NCBI GenBank assembly: GCA_963704355.1 | Contig: OY969891.1 | Coordinates: 4,278,001-4,342,000, forward strand | Source: Bog-473 sp963704355 | GTDB lineage: Bacteria > Actinomycetota > Acidimicrobiia > Acidimicrobiales > RAAP-2 | DNA length: 64,000 nt | Direction: 5' to 3' | In this document: positions 1-9,916 of the stretch, piece by piece | How the letters are laid out: each line of letters starts with the position of its first letter | Position numbering within the stretch: the stretch's first letter is position 1 | Program-made: the position numbers and the translations under genes | The notes under the pieces: model-generated | The model's input: the letters and a program-made list of their open reading frames with translations, nothing else | Databases searched by the model: none | What the model was told of the DNA's origin: nothing

Positions 1-1900
<1,900 letters not shown>

Positions 1901-1911
<11 letters not shown>

Positions 1912-2230
1912 CGAGGGCGACGAAGGTGGCGAGGGCCTCCTCGGCGCCCGCGGGCACCGACAGCCGCAAGGCGCGCCGGTCCGAATGGATCTCTATGCCG
2001 ACGTCGAAGAACGCGCAGCACGCCTTCTCCCGCGCGCCGAGTGACGCGGCCGCCACCAGGGTCGCCTCCGAGTCGTCGAGCACCAGCCGCAGGGTGGTGT
2101 CCTCCACCTCGAGGGACGAGACCGACGACGCGACGAACGCTCGCCATTCTTCGGCGCGCACCGCCAGCGACCCGGCGTCGAGGGTGCATGCGATCGGGAT
2201 CGGCTCGCGCGCCGCGGCTCGGCCACTCAT
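1901..2230 (-). CDS. Small conserved hypothetical protein with a Cys-Cys motif
   Basis: A 109-residue protein with no signal peptide or membrane segment. Its clearest landmark is the AREKACCAFFDVGIEI stretch (about residues 67-82). Small uncharacterised actinobacterial proteins often carry a similar (R)EKxCCpFF motif, sometimes proposed to bind metal or respond to thiols; that role is inference. Its ATG overlaps the stop of the upstream DinB-like gene by four bases (ATGA), so the two are probably co-transcribed. Its 3' end overlaps the aceE stop convergently by 11 bases. No function can be assigned. Confidence 0.7.
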
Positions 2231-2733
2231 GGCTGGGCGCGCAACGCGTCGCGGGTGATCTCCATCTGACCGAGGTGTTGGAACAACTCCTCGAGGATAT
2301 GGAGCAGCACGGCACCCTTGGTCTCCTGGTAGGGCGCGACGTCGTCCGGGTTCCGGCGGATGCTCGTCGGCGAAGCCCAGGCGTCGAACCCGGAGATGTC
2401 GTCGCCGAGCCGCTGGCGGGCCGCCTCGGTCCGCCGGAGCAGTGAGGCCACCTCGCCGTGCGCCCTGAACTCAGCCGCGCGGTCCCGCTCGATCGAACGG
2501 CCCGCCACGGTGGCGCCGGCCCAGTACTCCATGACGCCGAGGCAGTGGGTGAGGATGGCGTAGGGGGAGTTCGCGTCGGTGAACGGCGGGCGCCGGTTGG
2601 CGAGGTCGTCACCGAGCTCCTCGACGATCCGGGCCATTTCGCCGAGGGCGTGCTCGGCGAACCAGAGGTAGTCGGCCGGGGAGACGGCGACGGCTCCGGC
2701 GGCCGCCCCGCCCTTAGTGGGCGACCCAGGCAT
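2227..2733 (-). CDS. DinB / DUF664-like four-helix protein
   Basis: A 168-residue all-helical protein with features of the DinB/DUF664 superfamily (putative metal-binding four-helix bundles, often thiol-dependent enzymes or stress-induced proteins). Visible marks are YLWFAEHALGEMARIVEEL near the N-terminus, an ILTHCLGVMEYWAGATVAG helix and a HILEELFQHLGQMEITRD helix near the C-terminus, which match the spaced His positions of the family. The start at 2733 overlaps the stop of the Rrf2 gene by 20 bases; the GTG at the VAVSPADYLWF position is an alternative. Its end overlaps the next gene by 4 bases. Operon order appears to be rrf2, dinB-like, small Cys-Cys protein. Substrate unknown. Confidence 0.75.
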   Translation of the reverse strand: MPGSPTKGGAAAGAVAVSPADYLWFAEHALGEMARIVEELGDDLANRRPPFTDANSPYAILTHCLGVMEYWAGATVAGRSIERDRAAEFRAHGEVASLLRRTEAARQRLGDDISGFDAWASPTSIRRNPDDVAPYQETKGAVLLHILEELFQHLGQMEITRDALRAQP

Positions 2734-3166
2734 CGGGGTCGGTCACCAATTTCTGGACGTGAGCGGGGAGATCGCCCGTGATCACGTCGGTGAGTGTGAC
2801 CTTCTCGAGCACATCGCGCAGGCTGGCCCGCACGGCGACCCAGACTTGCTGGAGATTCTCGGCGGCGCCGTTGTAGTTGGTGGCTTCGGGCCGGAAGCCG
2901 CGCACCTCGGCCAGGGGGCCGTCCAAGGCGCGGATGACGTCTGCGATCGTGATGGAGTCGGGCTCGCGCGCCAAGCGGTAGCCGCCCTCGGCGCCCCGTT
3001 GGCTCGCGACGATGCCGGCCCGACGCAGGTCGGCCAGGATGGCGCCGAGGAACCGGGGTGGCAACCCTTGTTCCCCGGCAAGGGATTCGGCCGTCTGGGG
3101 CGTCCCCGCCGCGGCCAGGGCAAGCAGGGCGCGGATGCCGTAGTCGACCTTGGCCGGGATGTGCAT
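2714..3166 (-). CDS. Rrf2-family transcriptional regulator without cysteines
   Basis: A 150-residue winged-helix regulator starting MHIPAKVDYGIRALLALA, the standard Rrf2 opening. The recognition-helix region LAGEQGLPPRFLGAILADLRRAGIV and the wing SQRGAEGGYRLAREPDSITIADVIRALDGPLA are clear. The frame extends further upstream, but that part is antisense to the glycosylase gene; ATG 3166 fits the family start. IscR, NsrR and RsrR carry three Cys or other Fe-S ligands after the DNA-binding domain; this protein has no cysteine at all, so it cannot bind an Fe-S cluster in the usual way. It diverges from the HhH-GPD gene 72 bases away and lies about 4 kb from the suf genes. Targets are unknown. Confidence 0.9.
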   Translation of the reverse strand: MHIPAKVDYGIRALLALAAAGTPQTAESLAGEQGLPPRFLGAILADLRRAGIVASQRGAEGGYRLAREPDSITIADVIRALDGPLAEVRGFRPEATNYNGAAENLQQVWVAVRASLRDVLEKVTLTDVITGDLPAHVQKLVTDPDAWVAH

Positions 3167-3238
3167 GGCGAGAGTCTGCCCGCGACGCGGCCCTGCGGTC
3201 ACGTTTATGCCCGCTGGGGGGCGTGACAAGATCTCCAC

Positions 3239-3820
3239 ATGGCACGCGTTGCGCTTCACATCACGGGTGATGCCGAGGCCGATTCCTTCCTGAGCAAGGA
3301 CCCGCTGGCCCTGACCATCGGGATGCTGCTCGACCAGCAGGTGACGATGGAGAAGGCCTTCTCGTCGCCGGCCGAACTGGCGCGACGCCTCGGTCGACCG
3401 CTCGACGCCGCATCGATCGCGGCGATGCCACTCGACCGGCTCAGCGAGCTGTTCAAGGAGCGGCCGGCGCTGCACCGTTACCCCGGATCGATGGCGGGAC
3501 GGGTCCAAGAGCTCTGCCGCGTGATAGCCGAGGACTACGGGGACCAGGCCGACGCGATCTGGAAGGGCGTCAAGACCGGCGACGAGTTGGTCGGACGGCT
3601 CAACGCCCTGCCCGGGTTCGGAGAGCGGAAGGCGAAGATCTTCGCCGCGCTCTTGGGTAAGCAGCTCGGCGTGCGGCCCGAGGGATGGCAGGAAGCGAGC
3701 GCACCCTTCGGGAACGCCGACGCGTTCTTGTCGGTGGCCGACATCACCAGCCCCGAGACCTTGGAGAAGGTCAGGGCGAACAAGCGCGCCCTCAAGGCCA
3801 AGGCGCACGCCGAGGGGTGA
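3239..3820 (+). CDS. HhH-GPD family DNA glycosylase-like protein
   Basis: A 193-residue protein resembling the short HhH-GPD-type proteins common in Actinomycetota. The N-terminus has DPLALTIGMLLDQQVTMEKAF (compare the LLSQQT motif of EndoIII/MutY glycosylases). Residues about 120-135 carry the helix-hairpin-helix LNALPGFGERKAKIFAALLGKQ. The catalytic Asp normally found about 20 residues after the hairpin is not evident, and there is no 4Fe-4S Cys set, so base-excision activity is uncertain. Its last four bases (GTGA) overlap the GTG start of thiE. It may be a DNA-binding or repair relative rather than an active glycosylase. Confidence 0.8.
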   Translation: MARVALHITGDAEADSFLSKDPLALTIGMLLDQQVTMEKAFSSPAELARRLGRPLDAASIAAMPLDRLSELFKERPALHRYPGSMAGRVQELCRVIAEDYGDQADAIWKGVKTGDELVGRLNALPGFGERKAKIFAALLGKQLGVRPEGWQEASAPFGNADAFLSVADITSPETLEKVRANKRALKAKAHAEG

Positions 3821-4467
3821 CGGACCGTCCCGACCTGTCGGGCCGACGCCTCTACCTGTGCACTCCGGACCGGCCAGACCTGGCCGACTTCGTGGCCGCC
3901 TGCATCGACGGCGGCGTCGACGTCGTGCAGCTGCGTGAGAAGGAGCTCGACGCGCGCGCGCTGTTGGCGCGGGCGCGTCTGGTCGCCGACGTCTGCCGAG
4001 GGCACGGCGTGCCCTTCGTGCTGAACGACCGACCGGACCTCGCGCTCGAGGTCGGCGCCGACGGCGTGCACGTCGGGCAGGACGACGCGCCCGTCTCGCT
4101 GGCCCGGCGCATTCTCGGCCCCCGGGCCATCGTCGGGCTCTCGACGCACGGGCCCGAGGACCTGACCGGCGCGGCGGCCGAGGACGTCACCTACATCTCG
4201 GCGGGGCCGGTCGAGCCCACGCCCACCAAACCGGGCCGAGCGGGGACCGGCCTGGAGTACGTCTCGCTGGCCAGCGCACGCTCGGCGGTGCCCGTGTTCG
4301 TGACGGGCGGCGTCACCCCCGAGAAGGTGCCGGCCCTCGCTGCGGCCGGCGTCCGCCACTTCGTCGTGGTGCGCCACCTCACCCAGGCGGGCGACCCGCG
4401 ACGGGCGGCGCGGGACCTCCGGCGGGCGATCGACGACGCGGTGGACCGCGTCCCGCCGGCCGCGTAG
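3817..4467 (+). CDS. thiE: Thiamine-phosphate synthase
   Basis: ThiE joins HMP-PP and thiazole phosphate to give thiamine phosphate, in the cytosol. The 216-residue TIM barrel shows the family signatures: VDVVQLREKELDAR (pyrophosphate and pyrimidine site), VPFVLNDRPDLALEVGADGVHVGQDD, the IVGLSTHGPEDL loop, YISAGPVEPTPTKPG and the phosphate-binding VFVTGGVTPEKVPALAAAGVRHFVVVR. The longer frame upstream is antisense/shadow sequence; GTG 3817 overlaps the preceding stop as GTGA, which fits translational coupling, and gives the normal family length. ThiE substrate TPP is the cofactor of AceE nearby, but a regulatory link is not shown; no TPP riboswitch was seen upstream. Confidence 0.93.
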   Translation: MTDRPDLSGRRLYLCTPDRPDLADFVAACIDGGVDVVQLREKELDARALLARARLVADVCRGHGVPFVLNDRPDLALEVGADGVHVGQDDAPVSLARRILGPRAIVGLSTHGPEDLTGAAAEDVTYISAGPVEPTPTKPGRAGTGLEYVSLASARSAVPVFVTGGVTPEKVPALAAAGVRHFVVVRHLTQAGDPRRAARDLRRAIDDAVDRVPPAA

Positions 4468-4494
4468 CCCGCGCCGCCGCGAGCGGGCGCGCCG

Positions 4495-5244
4495 TCAGTG
4501 GCGACGCTCGAGCCAGCCGACGAGCAGCGCGATGACGCGGGGATCGGCCCGGAGCCAGTGGCCGGCGCCAAAGACGACGTGGAGCTCCGAGGGCCCGGTG
4601 GCGGCATCGGCGAGCGCGCGCACGTCGGCCACCGAAACGTCGGGGTCCTCGGACCCGTGCACCAAGAGGAGCGGACGGCCCTTGAGCAGCGCGGCATCCT
4701 CCGCCGGGTGCAGCACCGACAGCTCCTTGGCCCACGCCTCCGCCGAGGCGGGGAAGCCCGCCGTCGTGATCACACCCGTGCGCCGACAGTGGACGAGGAA
4801 GTTCTCGGGGTCCCCGGTTAGCGCCGCCAGGTCGGCCGGCACGCCGAGGCACGCCACTCCGGTGACCCGCTCGTCGTTCGCCGCCAGGTGGAGCGCCAGC
4901 ACGCCGCCGAAACCGAAGCCGAGCACGAGGCGGGGTGACGGCTCGGGAATCTCGGTCTCGCCGATGAAGGTGAGGTCGTCGAGCCAGCCGTGGGCGGAGA
5001 AGTCGCCGGCGGACTCGCCGGCGCCCCGGAGGGCCGCGGTGACCACCCGCCAGCCCGACTCGCGGGCCAGGCGGTCGGCCAACGCGGGATAGGTCAGCGC
5101 GACGTCGGCCGCCGCGCCCTTCGGACGGGGCAGGTCGTGGCAGAGCAGGACGTGGCCGTGGACGGGTGCGCCCGGGCTGGTCGCGGTGGCGTAGGACCAG
5201 AGGTCGCCGGCCGGCCCGGGCCGGAGCCGGAAGGGCCCCGGCAC
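4495..5244 (-). CDS. Alpha/beta-hydrolase-fold protein lacking the usual nucleophile
   Basis: A 249-residue alpha/beta hydrolase fold. An early strand (HVLLCHDLPRPKG), a nucleophile-elbow region (PRLVLGFGFGGVLALHLAA), an acid region (LLLVHGSEDPDVSVADV) and a C-terminal His (FGAGHWLRADP) are all visible. At the elbow the sequence reads G-F-G-F-G-G where G-x-S-x-G-G is expected, so the Ser is replaced by Gly. The Asp and His positions remain. It may therefore be non-hydrolytic or use another mechanism. The GTG start at 5244 abuts the stop of the acyl-CoA dehydrogenase with no gap, so the two genes form an operon. Confidence 0.8.
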   Translation of the reverse strand: MPGPFRLRPGPAGDLWSYATATSPGAPVHGHVLLCHDLPRPKGAAADVALTYPALADRLARESGWRVVTAALRGAGESAGDFSAHGWLDDLTFIGETEIPEPSPRLVLGFGFGGVLALHLAANDERVTGVACLGVPADLAALTGDPENFLVHCRRTGVITTAGFPASAEAWAKELSVLHPAEDAALLKGRPLLLVHGSEDPDVSVADVRALADAATGPSELHVVFGAGHWLRADPRVIALLVGWLERRH

Positions 5245-6360
5245 TCAGATTCCGATGCGCTGCGCCAACAGCTCCCGGTGATACGAGGGATCGCCCAGAA
5301 GGAGCTCGGAGGACTTGGCTCGCTTGAAGTACAGGTGGGCCGGATGCTCCCAGGTGAAGCCGATGCCGCCGTGGATCTGGATGTTCTCGGCCGCGGCGTG
5401 GAAGTAGGCCTCCGAGCAGTACGACTTGGCCAGGCTGGCCACGACCGGCAGCTCGTCGGAGTCCTCGGCTGCCGCCCAGGCGGCGTAGTAGGCGGCCGAC
5501 TTGGCCGACTCGACCTCGAGCAGCATGTCGGCGCACTTGTGCTTGATGGCCTGGAAGCTGCCGATGGGCCGGCCGAACTGGATGCGCGTCTTGGCGTAGT
5601 CGACCGACGCGTCGAGCACACGCTGCGCGCCGCCGACCTGCTCCGCCGCCAACGCCACCGCGGCGAGGTCGAGGGTCTTGGACAGTCCGGGCTCGGCGCC
5701 GCCGTCCTTGCCGATCAGGACGGCCGGCGTGTCGGAGAACTCGAGGCGCGCCTGCTTGCGTGTCTGGTCCATCGTCGGCAGCGGCGTGCGGGTCAGTCCC
5801 GGTGCGTCGCCTTGCACCGCGAACAGCGAGACGCCCTTCGGCGAGCGGGCGGCCACGATGATCAGGTTGGCCACGTGGCCGTCGAGGACGAACATCTTGT
5901 GCCCGTTGAGCACCCAACCGTCGCCCTTCTGCTCTGCCTTGCATTCGATCCCGCTGAAGTCCCACTTGCCGTTGTCCTCGGTGATGGCGAGGGTGGCGAT
6001 GGTCTCGCCCGAGGCGATCCCGGGCAGGTAGCTCTTCTTGGCCTCGTCGTCGCCCGAGGTGAGCAGCGCGTTGGCGGCGAGGGCCACGGAGGAGAAGAAC
6101 GGCGCGCAGAGGAGGGCGGCGCCCATCTCCTCGAGGACCACGAGCAGCTCCACGTAGGTGAAGCCGGACCCGCCGAACTCCTCGGGAATGGTCAGCGACT
6201 GCAGGCCCAACTGGTCCGCCATCTGGCTCCACACCGCGGGGTCGTAGCCCTCGGTCGTGTCCATCAGTCGACGCACCTCGGTCTCGGGCGACTTCTCCGA
6301 GAGGAAGCGGCGCACCGACGCGCGCAGCTCCTCCTGCTCGTCACTGAAGGCGAAATTCAT
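5245..6360 (-). CDS. Acyl-CoA dehydrogenase family protein
   Basis: A 371-residue FAD flavoprotein of the acyl-CoA dehydrogenase family, which introduces the alpha-beta double bond in acyl-CoA esters. It starts MNFAFSDEQEELRASVRRFL (N-terminal helical domain), then LTIPEEFGGSGFTYVELLVVLEEMG, the flavin/substrate segment ATLAITEDNGKWD, the beta-domain (GWVLNGHKMFVLDGHVANLIIVAAR) and the C-terminal helical domain (YAKTRIQFGRPIGSFQAIKHKCADM, AAENIQIHGGIGFTWEHPAHLYFKRAK). The sequence resembles FadE-type subunits that pair with a second ACAD in steroid or side-chain degradation; the partner is not adjacent. Substrate is unassigned. It is upstream of, and abuts, the Ser-less hydrolase. Confidence 0.92.
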   Translation of the reverse strand: MNFAFSDEQEELRASVRRFLSEKSPETEVRRLMDTTEGYDPAVWSQMADQLGLQSLTIPEEFGGSGFTYVELLVVLEEMGAALLCAPFFSSVALAANALLTSGDDEAKKSYLPGIASGETIATLAITEDNGKWDFSGIECKAEQKGDGWVLNGHKMFVLDGHVANLIIVAARSPKGVSLFAVQGDAPGLTRTPLPTMDQTRKQARLEFSDTPAVLIGKDGGAEPGLSKTLDLAAVALAAEQVGGAQRVLDASVDYAKTRIQFGRPIGSFQAIKHKCADMLLEVESAKSAAYYAAWAAAEDSDELPVVASLAKSYCSEAYFHAAAENIQIHGGIGFTWEHPAHLYFKRAKSSELLLGDPSYHRELLAQRIGI

Positions 6361-6413
6361 CCCAGGGCTCCTCTGCCTCTCCCCCCGGCAGCCCCGCCGG
6401 TGGTGTGTCGCTC

Positions 6414-6455
6414 GGTTACCCCGGTGTCCACCAGGGGTTACCCGGTGTCTACCAG
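6414..6455. repeat. Two tandem about-20-bp direct repeats in a divergent promoter region
   Basis: Two near-identical units lie at 6414-6434 and 6436-6455. Both share the core GGTTACC and GTGT followed by CCACCAG or CTACCAG; the second lacks one C. They lie between the acyl-CoA dehydrogenase (-) and the MBL gene (+). Paired sites of this spacing could be operators, but no regulator can be named. Confidence 0.5.
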
Positions 6456-6522
6456 AGAAGGACCTGCGGCGACCAGAACGCCGCCCGTCTGCGGGACGCT
6501 CCCGCTGTCTTACGCTGGGGCC

Positions 6523-7140
6523 ATGGGACAGCTGGAGAAAATCTGGAGCGACGCGGCCGCCGAGGTCCACCAGATCGTGGTGGGCCCGATGGACAACAAC
6601 GTCTACATCCTGCGTTGCCGCCGGACGGGCGACGCCATGCTCATTGACGCCGCCAACGAGCACGAGGCGCTGCTGCCGATCTGCCGGGACCTCGGGGTGA
6701 ACCAGGTGGTCGAGACGCACGGGCACTGGGACCACATCCAGGCGGTGCCCGCGGTGCGCGAGGCCGGGATCTCGGTGGCGGTGACCAGCGCCGACGCCGG
6801 CATGCTGCCCAGCTACGACCTCATCTTGGAGGACGACGAGCAGCTCAGTGTCGGCGACCTGCGCCTGCGGACCCTGGCCACGCCCGGCCACACCCGGGGC
6901 TCCATCTGCTTCGCCGTCGAGGGCACGAACCTGCTGTTCACCGGCGACACCCTCTTTCCCGGCGGTCCCGGCAACACCTCGTTCGAGGGCGGCGACTTCC
7001 CCACGATCATTCAGTCCATCGACCGGCGGATCTTCGCCAACTTCGCCCCCGACACGCTCGTGTTGCCGGGCCACGGCGACTCGACCACCGTGGGCAACGA
7101 GTCCTCCCACCTGCAGGAATGGGTGGACCGGGGCTGGTGA
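6523..7140 (+). CDS. MBL-fold metallohydrolase, glyoxalase II-like
   Basis: A 205-residue metallo-beta-lactamase-fold hydrolase. The first metal motif reads ETHGHWDHIQAV (residues about 64-75; HxHxDH with Trp at the fourth position). Further ligands are the TPGHTRGSICF His, the FTGDTLFPGG Asp and the VLPGHGDSTTVG His. The layout matches the short glyoxalase II / persulfide dioxygenase-like group common in Actinomycetota (hydrolysis of thioesters or oxidation of persulfides). ATG 6523 follows a divergent promoter region. Substrate unknown; proximity to sufC may be coincidental. Confidence 0.88.
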   Translation: MGQLEKIWSDAAAEVHQIVVGPMDNNVYILRCRRTGDAMLIDAANEHEALLPICRDLGVNQVVETHGHWDHIQAVPAVREAGISVAVTSADAGMLPSYDLILEDDEQLSVGDLRLRTLATPGHTRGSICFAVEGTNLLFTGDTLFPGGPGNTSFEGGDFPTIIQSIDRRIFANFAPDTLVLPGHGDSTTVGNESSHLQEWVDRGW

Positions 7141-7219
7141 GGGCCGCCGGAACCGGATGCGGCGCGGCCGGGGCGGCCGGCTGTCCAGAAAACCCGACCA
7201 AAAAGGTAAGCTTTTAGCC

Positions 7220-7965
<746 letters not shown>

Positions 7966-7969
<4 letters not shown>

Positions 7970-9282
7970 GTGATCCGATCACGGGTGTGAGTGCGGGCAG
8001 GGGTGTGGACGAGGACGCGGGTGGGGGCGCCGTCGGCCCGGCGCCGGCGCCGCTGAACACCGAGGCGCTGCGCAAGGACTTCCCGCTGCTGGCACGCACG
8101 ATCAACGGGCGGCCCATCGTGTATCTCGATGCGGCCGCCTCCGCCCTCCAGCCCCAAGCGGTCATCAGCGCGATGACGCGCTACTACGAGACGACCCACG
8201 CCAACGTGCATCGAGGCGTGTACGCCACCGCCGAGGAGGCGACCGCCCTGTACGAGCGGGCACGGCTGGTGGCGGGCCGGTTCCTCGGGTCGCCCGACCC
8301 CGCTCGTGAGGTGGTGTTCACCAAGAACACGACGGAGTCGCTGAACCTGGTGGCCCAATCGTGGGGGCGTGCCAACCTGCGGGCGGGCGACGCGGTGCTG
8401 CTGACCGAGATGGAGCACCACTCGAACATCGTGCCGTGGATGATCCTCTCCGAGGAGCTCGGCGGCCTCGACATCCGCTACATCCCCGTCGACGACGACG
8501 GGCGCCTCGTCCTCGACGACCTCGACCGGCTGGTCTCGGGCGTCAAGGTCGTTGCGGTCTCGGCCATGTCGAACGTGCTGGGCACGATCAACCCGGTGGC
8601 CGACATCGCTCAGGTGGCACACCGCGAAGGTGCGGTGGTGGTGGCCGACGGCGCGCAGCTGGTGCCGCACGCGCCGGTCGACGTGACCTCGCTCGGCGCC
8701 GACTTCCTCGCCTTCTCGGCCCACAAGACCATGGGACCGACCGGCCTCGGGGTGCTCTGGGGCCGGGCCGAGCTCCTCGAGGGCATGCCGCCTTTCATGG
8801 GCGGCGGCGGGATGATCCTCGACGTGAAGCTGGACTCGTTCCGACCGGCACCTCCGCCGGCCCGCTTCGAAGCAGGCACGCCGCCCATCGCCGAGGCGGT
8901 CGGCCTCACGGCGGCGCTGCGTTACTTGAACGACATCGGGATGGACCGCATCCGGGCCCACGAGCTGGCGTTGACCGACTTCGCGCTGGCCCGGCTCGAC
9001 GAGAAGCTCGGGTCCGACGTCAAGGTCTTCGGGCCGCCGGCAGGCCCGGACCGAGGTGGCGTGTTGTCCCTGGCCTACCGCGACGTGCACGCGCACGACC
9101 TGGCCCAGGTGCTCGACCAGTTCGGGGTGTGCGTGCGACCCGGCCACCACTGTGCCAAGCCCCTGATGCGCAAACTCGGCGTGCAGGCGACGGCGCGGGC
9201 ATCGTTGTCCCTGTTCAGCGACGAACACGACATTGAGGTGCTGATCGAGGGATTGCTCGAAGCCGGTAGGTTGTTCGGCTGA
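7966..9282 (+). CDS. sufS: Cysteine desulfurase SufS
   Basis: PLP-dependent class V aminotransferase that takes sulfur from L-cysteine and passes it as persulfide to SufU. The 438-residue protein has an N-terminal extension of about 30 Gly/Pro-rich residues, then LNTEALRKDFPLLARTINGRPIVYLDAAASALQP. Other landmarks are THANVHRGVYATAEEAT, VVFTKNTTESLNLVAQSWG, MEHHSNIVPW, the PLP lysine in ADFLAFSAHKTMGPTG, and the active-site Cys loop VCVRPGHHCAKPLMRKLGV. The frame is open far upstream, but ATG 7966 overlaps the sufC stop by four bases and marks the true start. It is followed by sufU with a 1-base overlap. Confidence 0.96.
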
Positions 9283-9797
9283 TGGCCGACCTGGAAGAGC
9301 TGTACCGCGAGATCATCCTCGACCACTACCGCTCCCCCCGGAACCGGGGCGAGCTCGACTCGCCGCCCGCGCACCGCGTCGAGGGTTTCAACCCGCTGTG
9401 CGGTGACGAGGTCGTGCTGTCGATGGTCGTCGAGGACGGGACGTTGGCCGACGTGAAGATCGCCGGCTCGGGCTGCTCCATCAGCCAGTCCTCGGCGTCG
9501 CTGATGTCGGCGGCCGTGAAAGGCAAGCCGGTCGGTGAGGTGCGCCGGCTCATCAACACGTTCAAGGGGATGATGTCGATCCACGAGGCGTCGTTGGAGG
9601 GTGACGGGCACGAGGACGAGAACGGCCTCGGGGCCGAGGTCGTCGCGGGCGAACCCGAGGAGATCGACCTCGACAAGCTGGGCGAGTTGGCTGCTCTACA
9701 AGGCGTGGTGAAGTTCCCGGTGCGGATCAAGTGCGCGACGTTGTCCTGGAACGCCCTGGCCCAGGGCCTCGACGAGGTAGGGGCGCAGGCGTCGTAA
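9282..9797 (+). CDS. sufU: Sulfur-transfer protein SufU
   Basis: Zinc-dependent sulfurtransferase/scaffold-like partner of SufS. The 171-residue protein starts MADLEELYREIILDHYRSPRNRGEL and keeps the SufU ligands: Cys and Asp in NPLCGDEV, Cys in AGSGCSISQSSASLMS, and Cys in RIKCATLSWNAL. The insertion between the second Cys and the C-terminal Cys (SLEGDGHEDENGLGAEVVAGEPEEIDLDKLGELAAL) fits SufU rather than IscU. It overlaps sufS by one base (TGATG arrangement). The neighbouring sufC and sufS support a sulfur-mobilisation operon. Confidence 0.96.
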   Translation: MADLEELYREIILDHYRSPRNRGELDSPPAHRVEGFNPLCGDEVVLSMVVEDGTLADVKIAGSGCSISQSSASLMSAAVKGKPVGEVRRLINTFKGMMSIHEASLEGDGHEDENGLGAEVVAGEPEEIDLDKLGELAALQGVVKFPVRIKCATLSWNALAQGLDEVGAQAS

Positions 9798-9804
9798 GAG
9801 CTGA

Positions 9805-9853
9805 GGCGCCGGCGTGATGTCCCGAAAACGGCGCCGGGGTGATGTCCCGAAAA
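9805..9853. repeat. Tandem direct repeat, 2 x 24 bp
   Basis: Two 24-base units (9805-9828 and 9830-9853) differ at one position; each contains GTGATGTCCCGAAAA. They lie between the convergent sufU and LCP genes. A related GATGTCCCC motif recurs in the inverted repeat at 14792-14841. Possibly remnants of a mobile element end; a palindrome CTGTGCACAG follows at 9855-9864. Confidence 0.5.
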
Positions 9854-9916
9854 ACTGTGCACAGCTCTGTTTAGAGCCCGCAGAGACCGGCGAGACCGGC
9901 CCGACTCGGTGCTGCT

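Noticed and set aside
9855..9895. Possible terminator after sufU/LCP (CTGTGCACAG then T-run on the minus strand)
   Set aside because: The palindrome leaves no loop and the preceding GCTCT/AGAGC stem is only 5 bp, so a real terminator cannot be supported.
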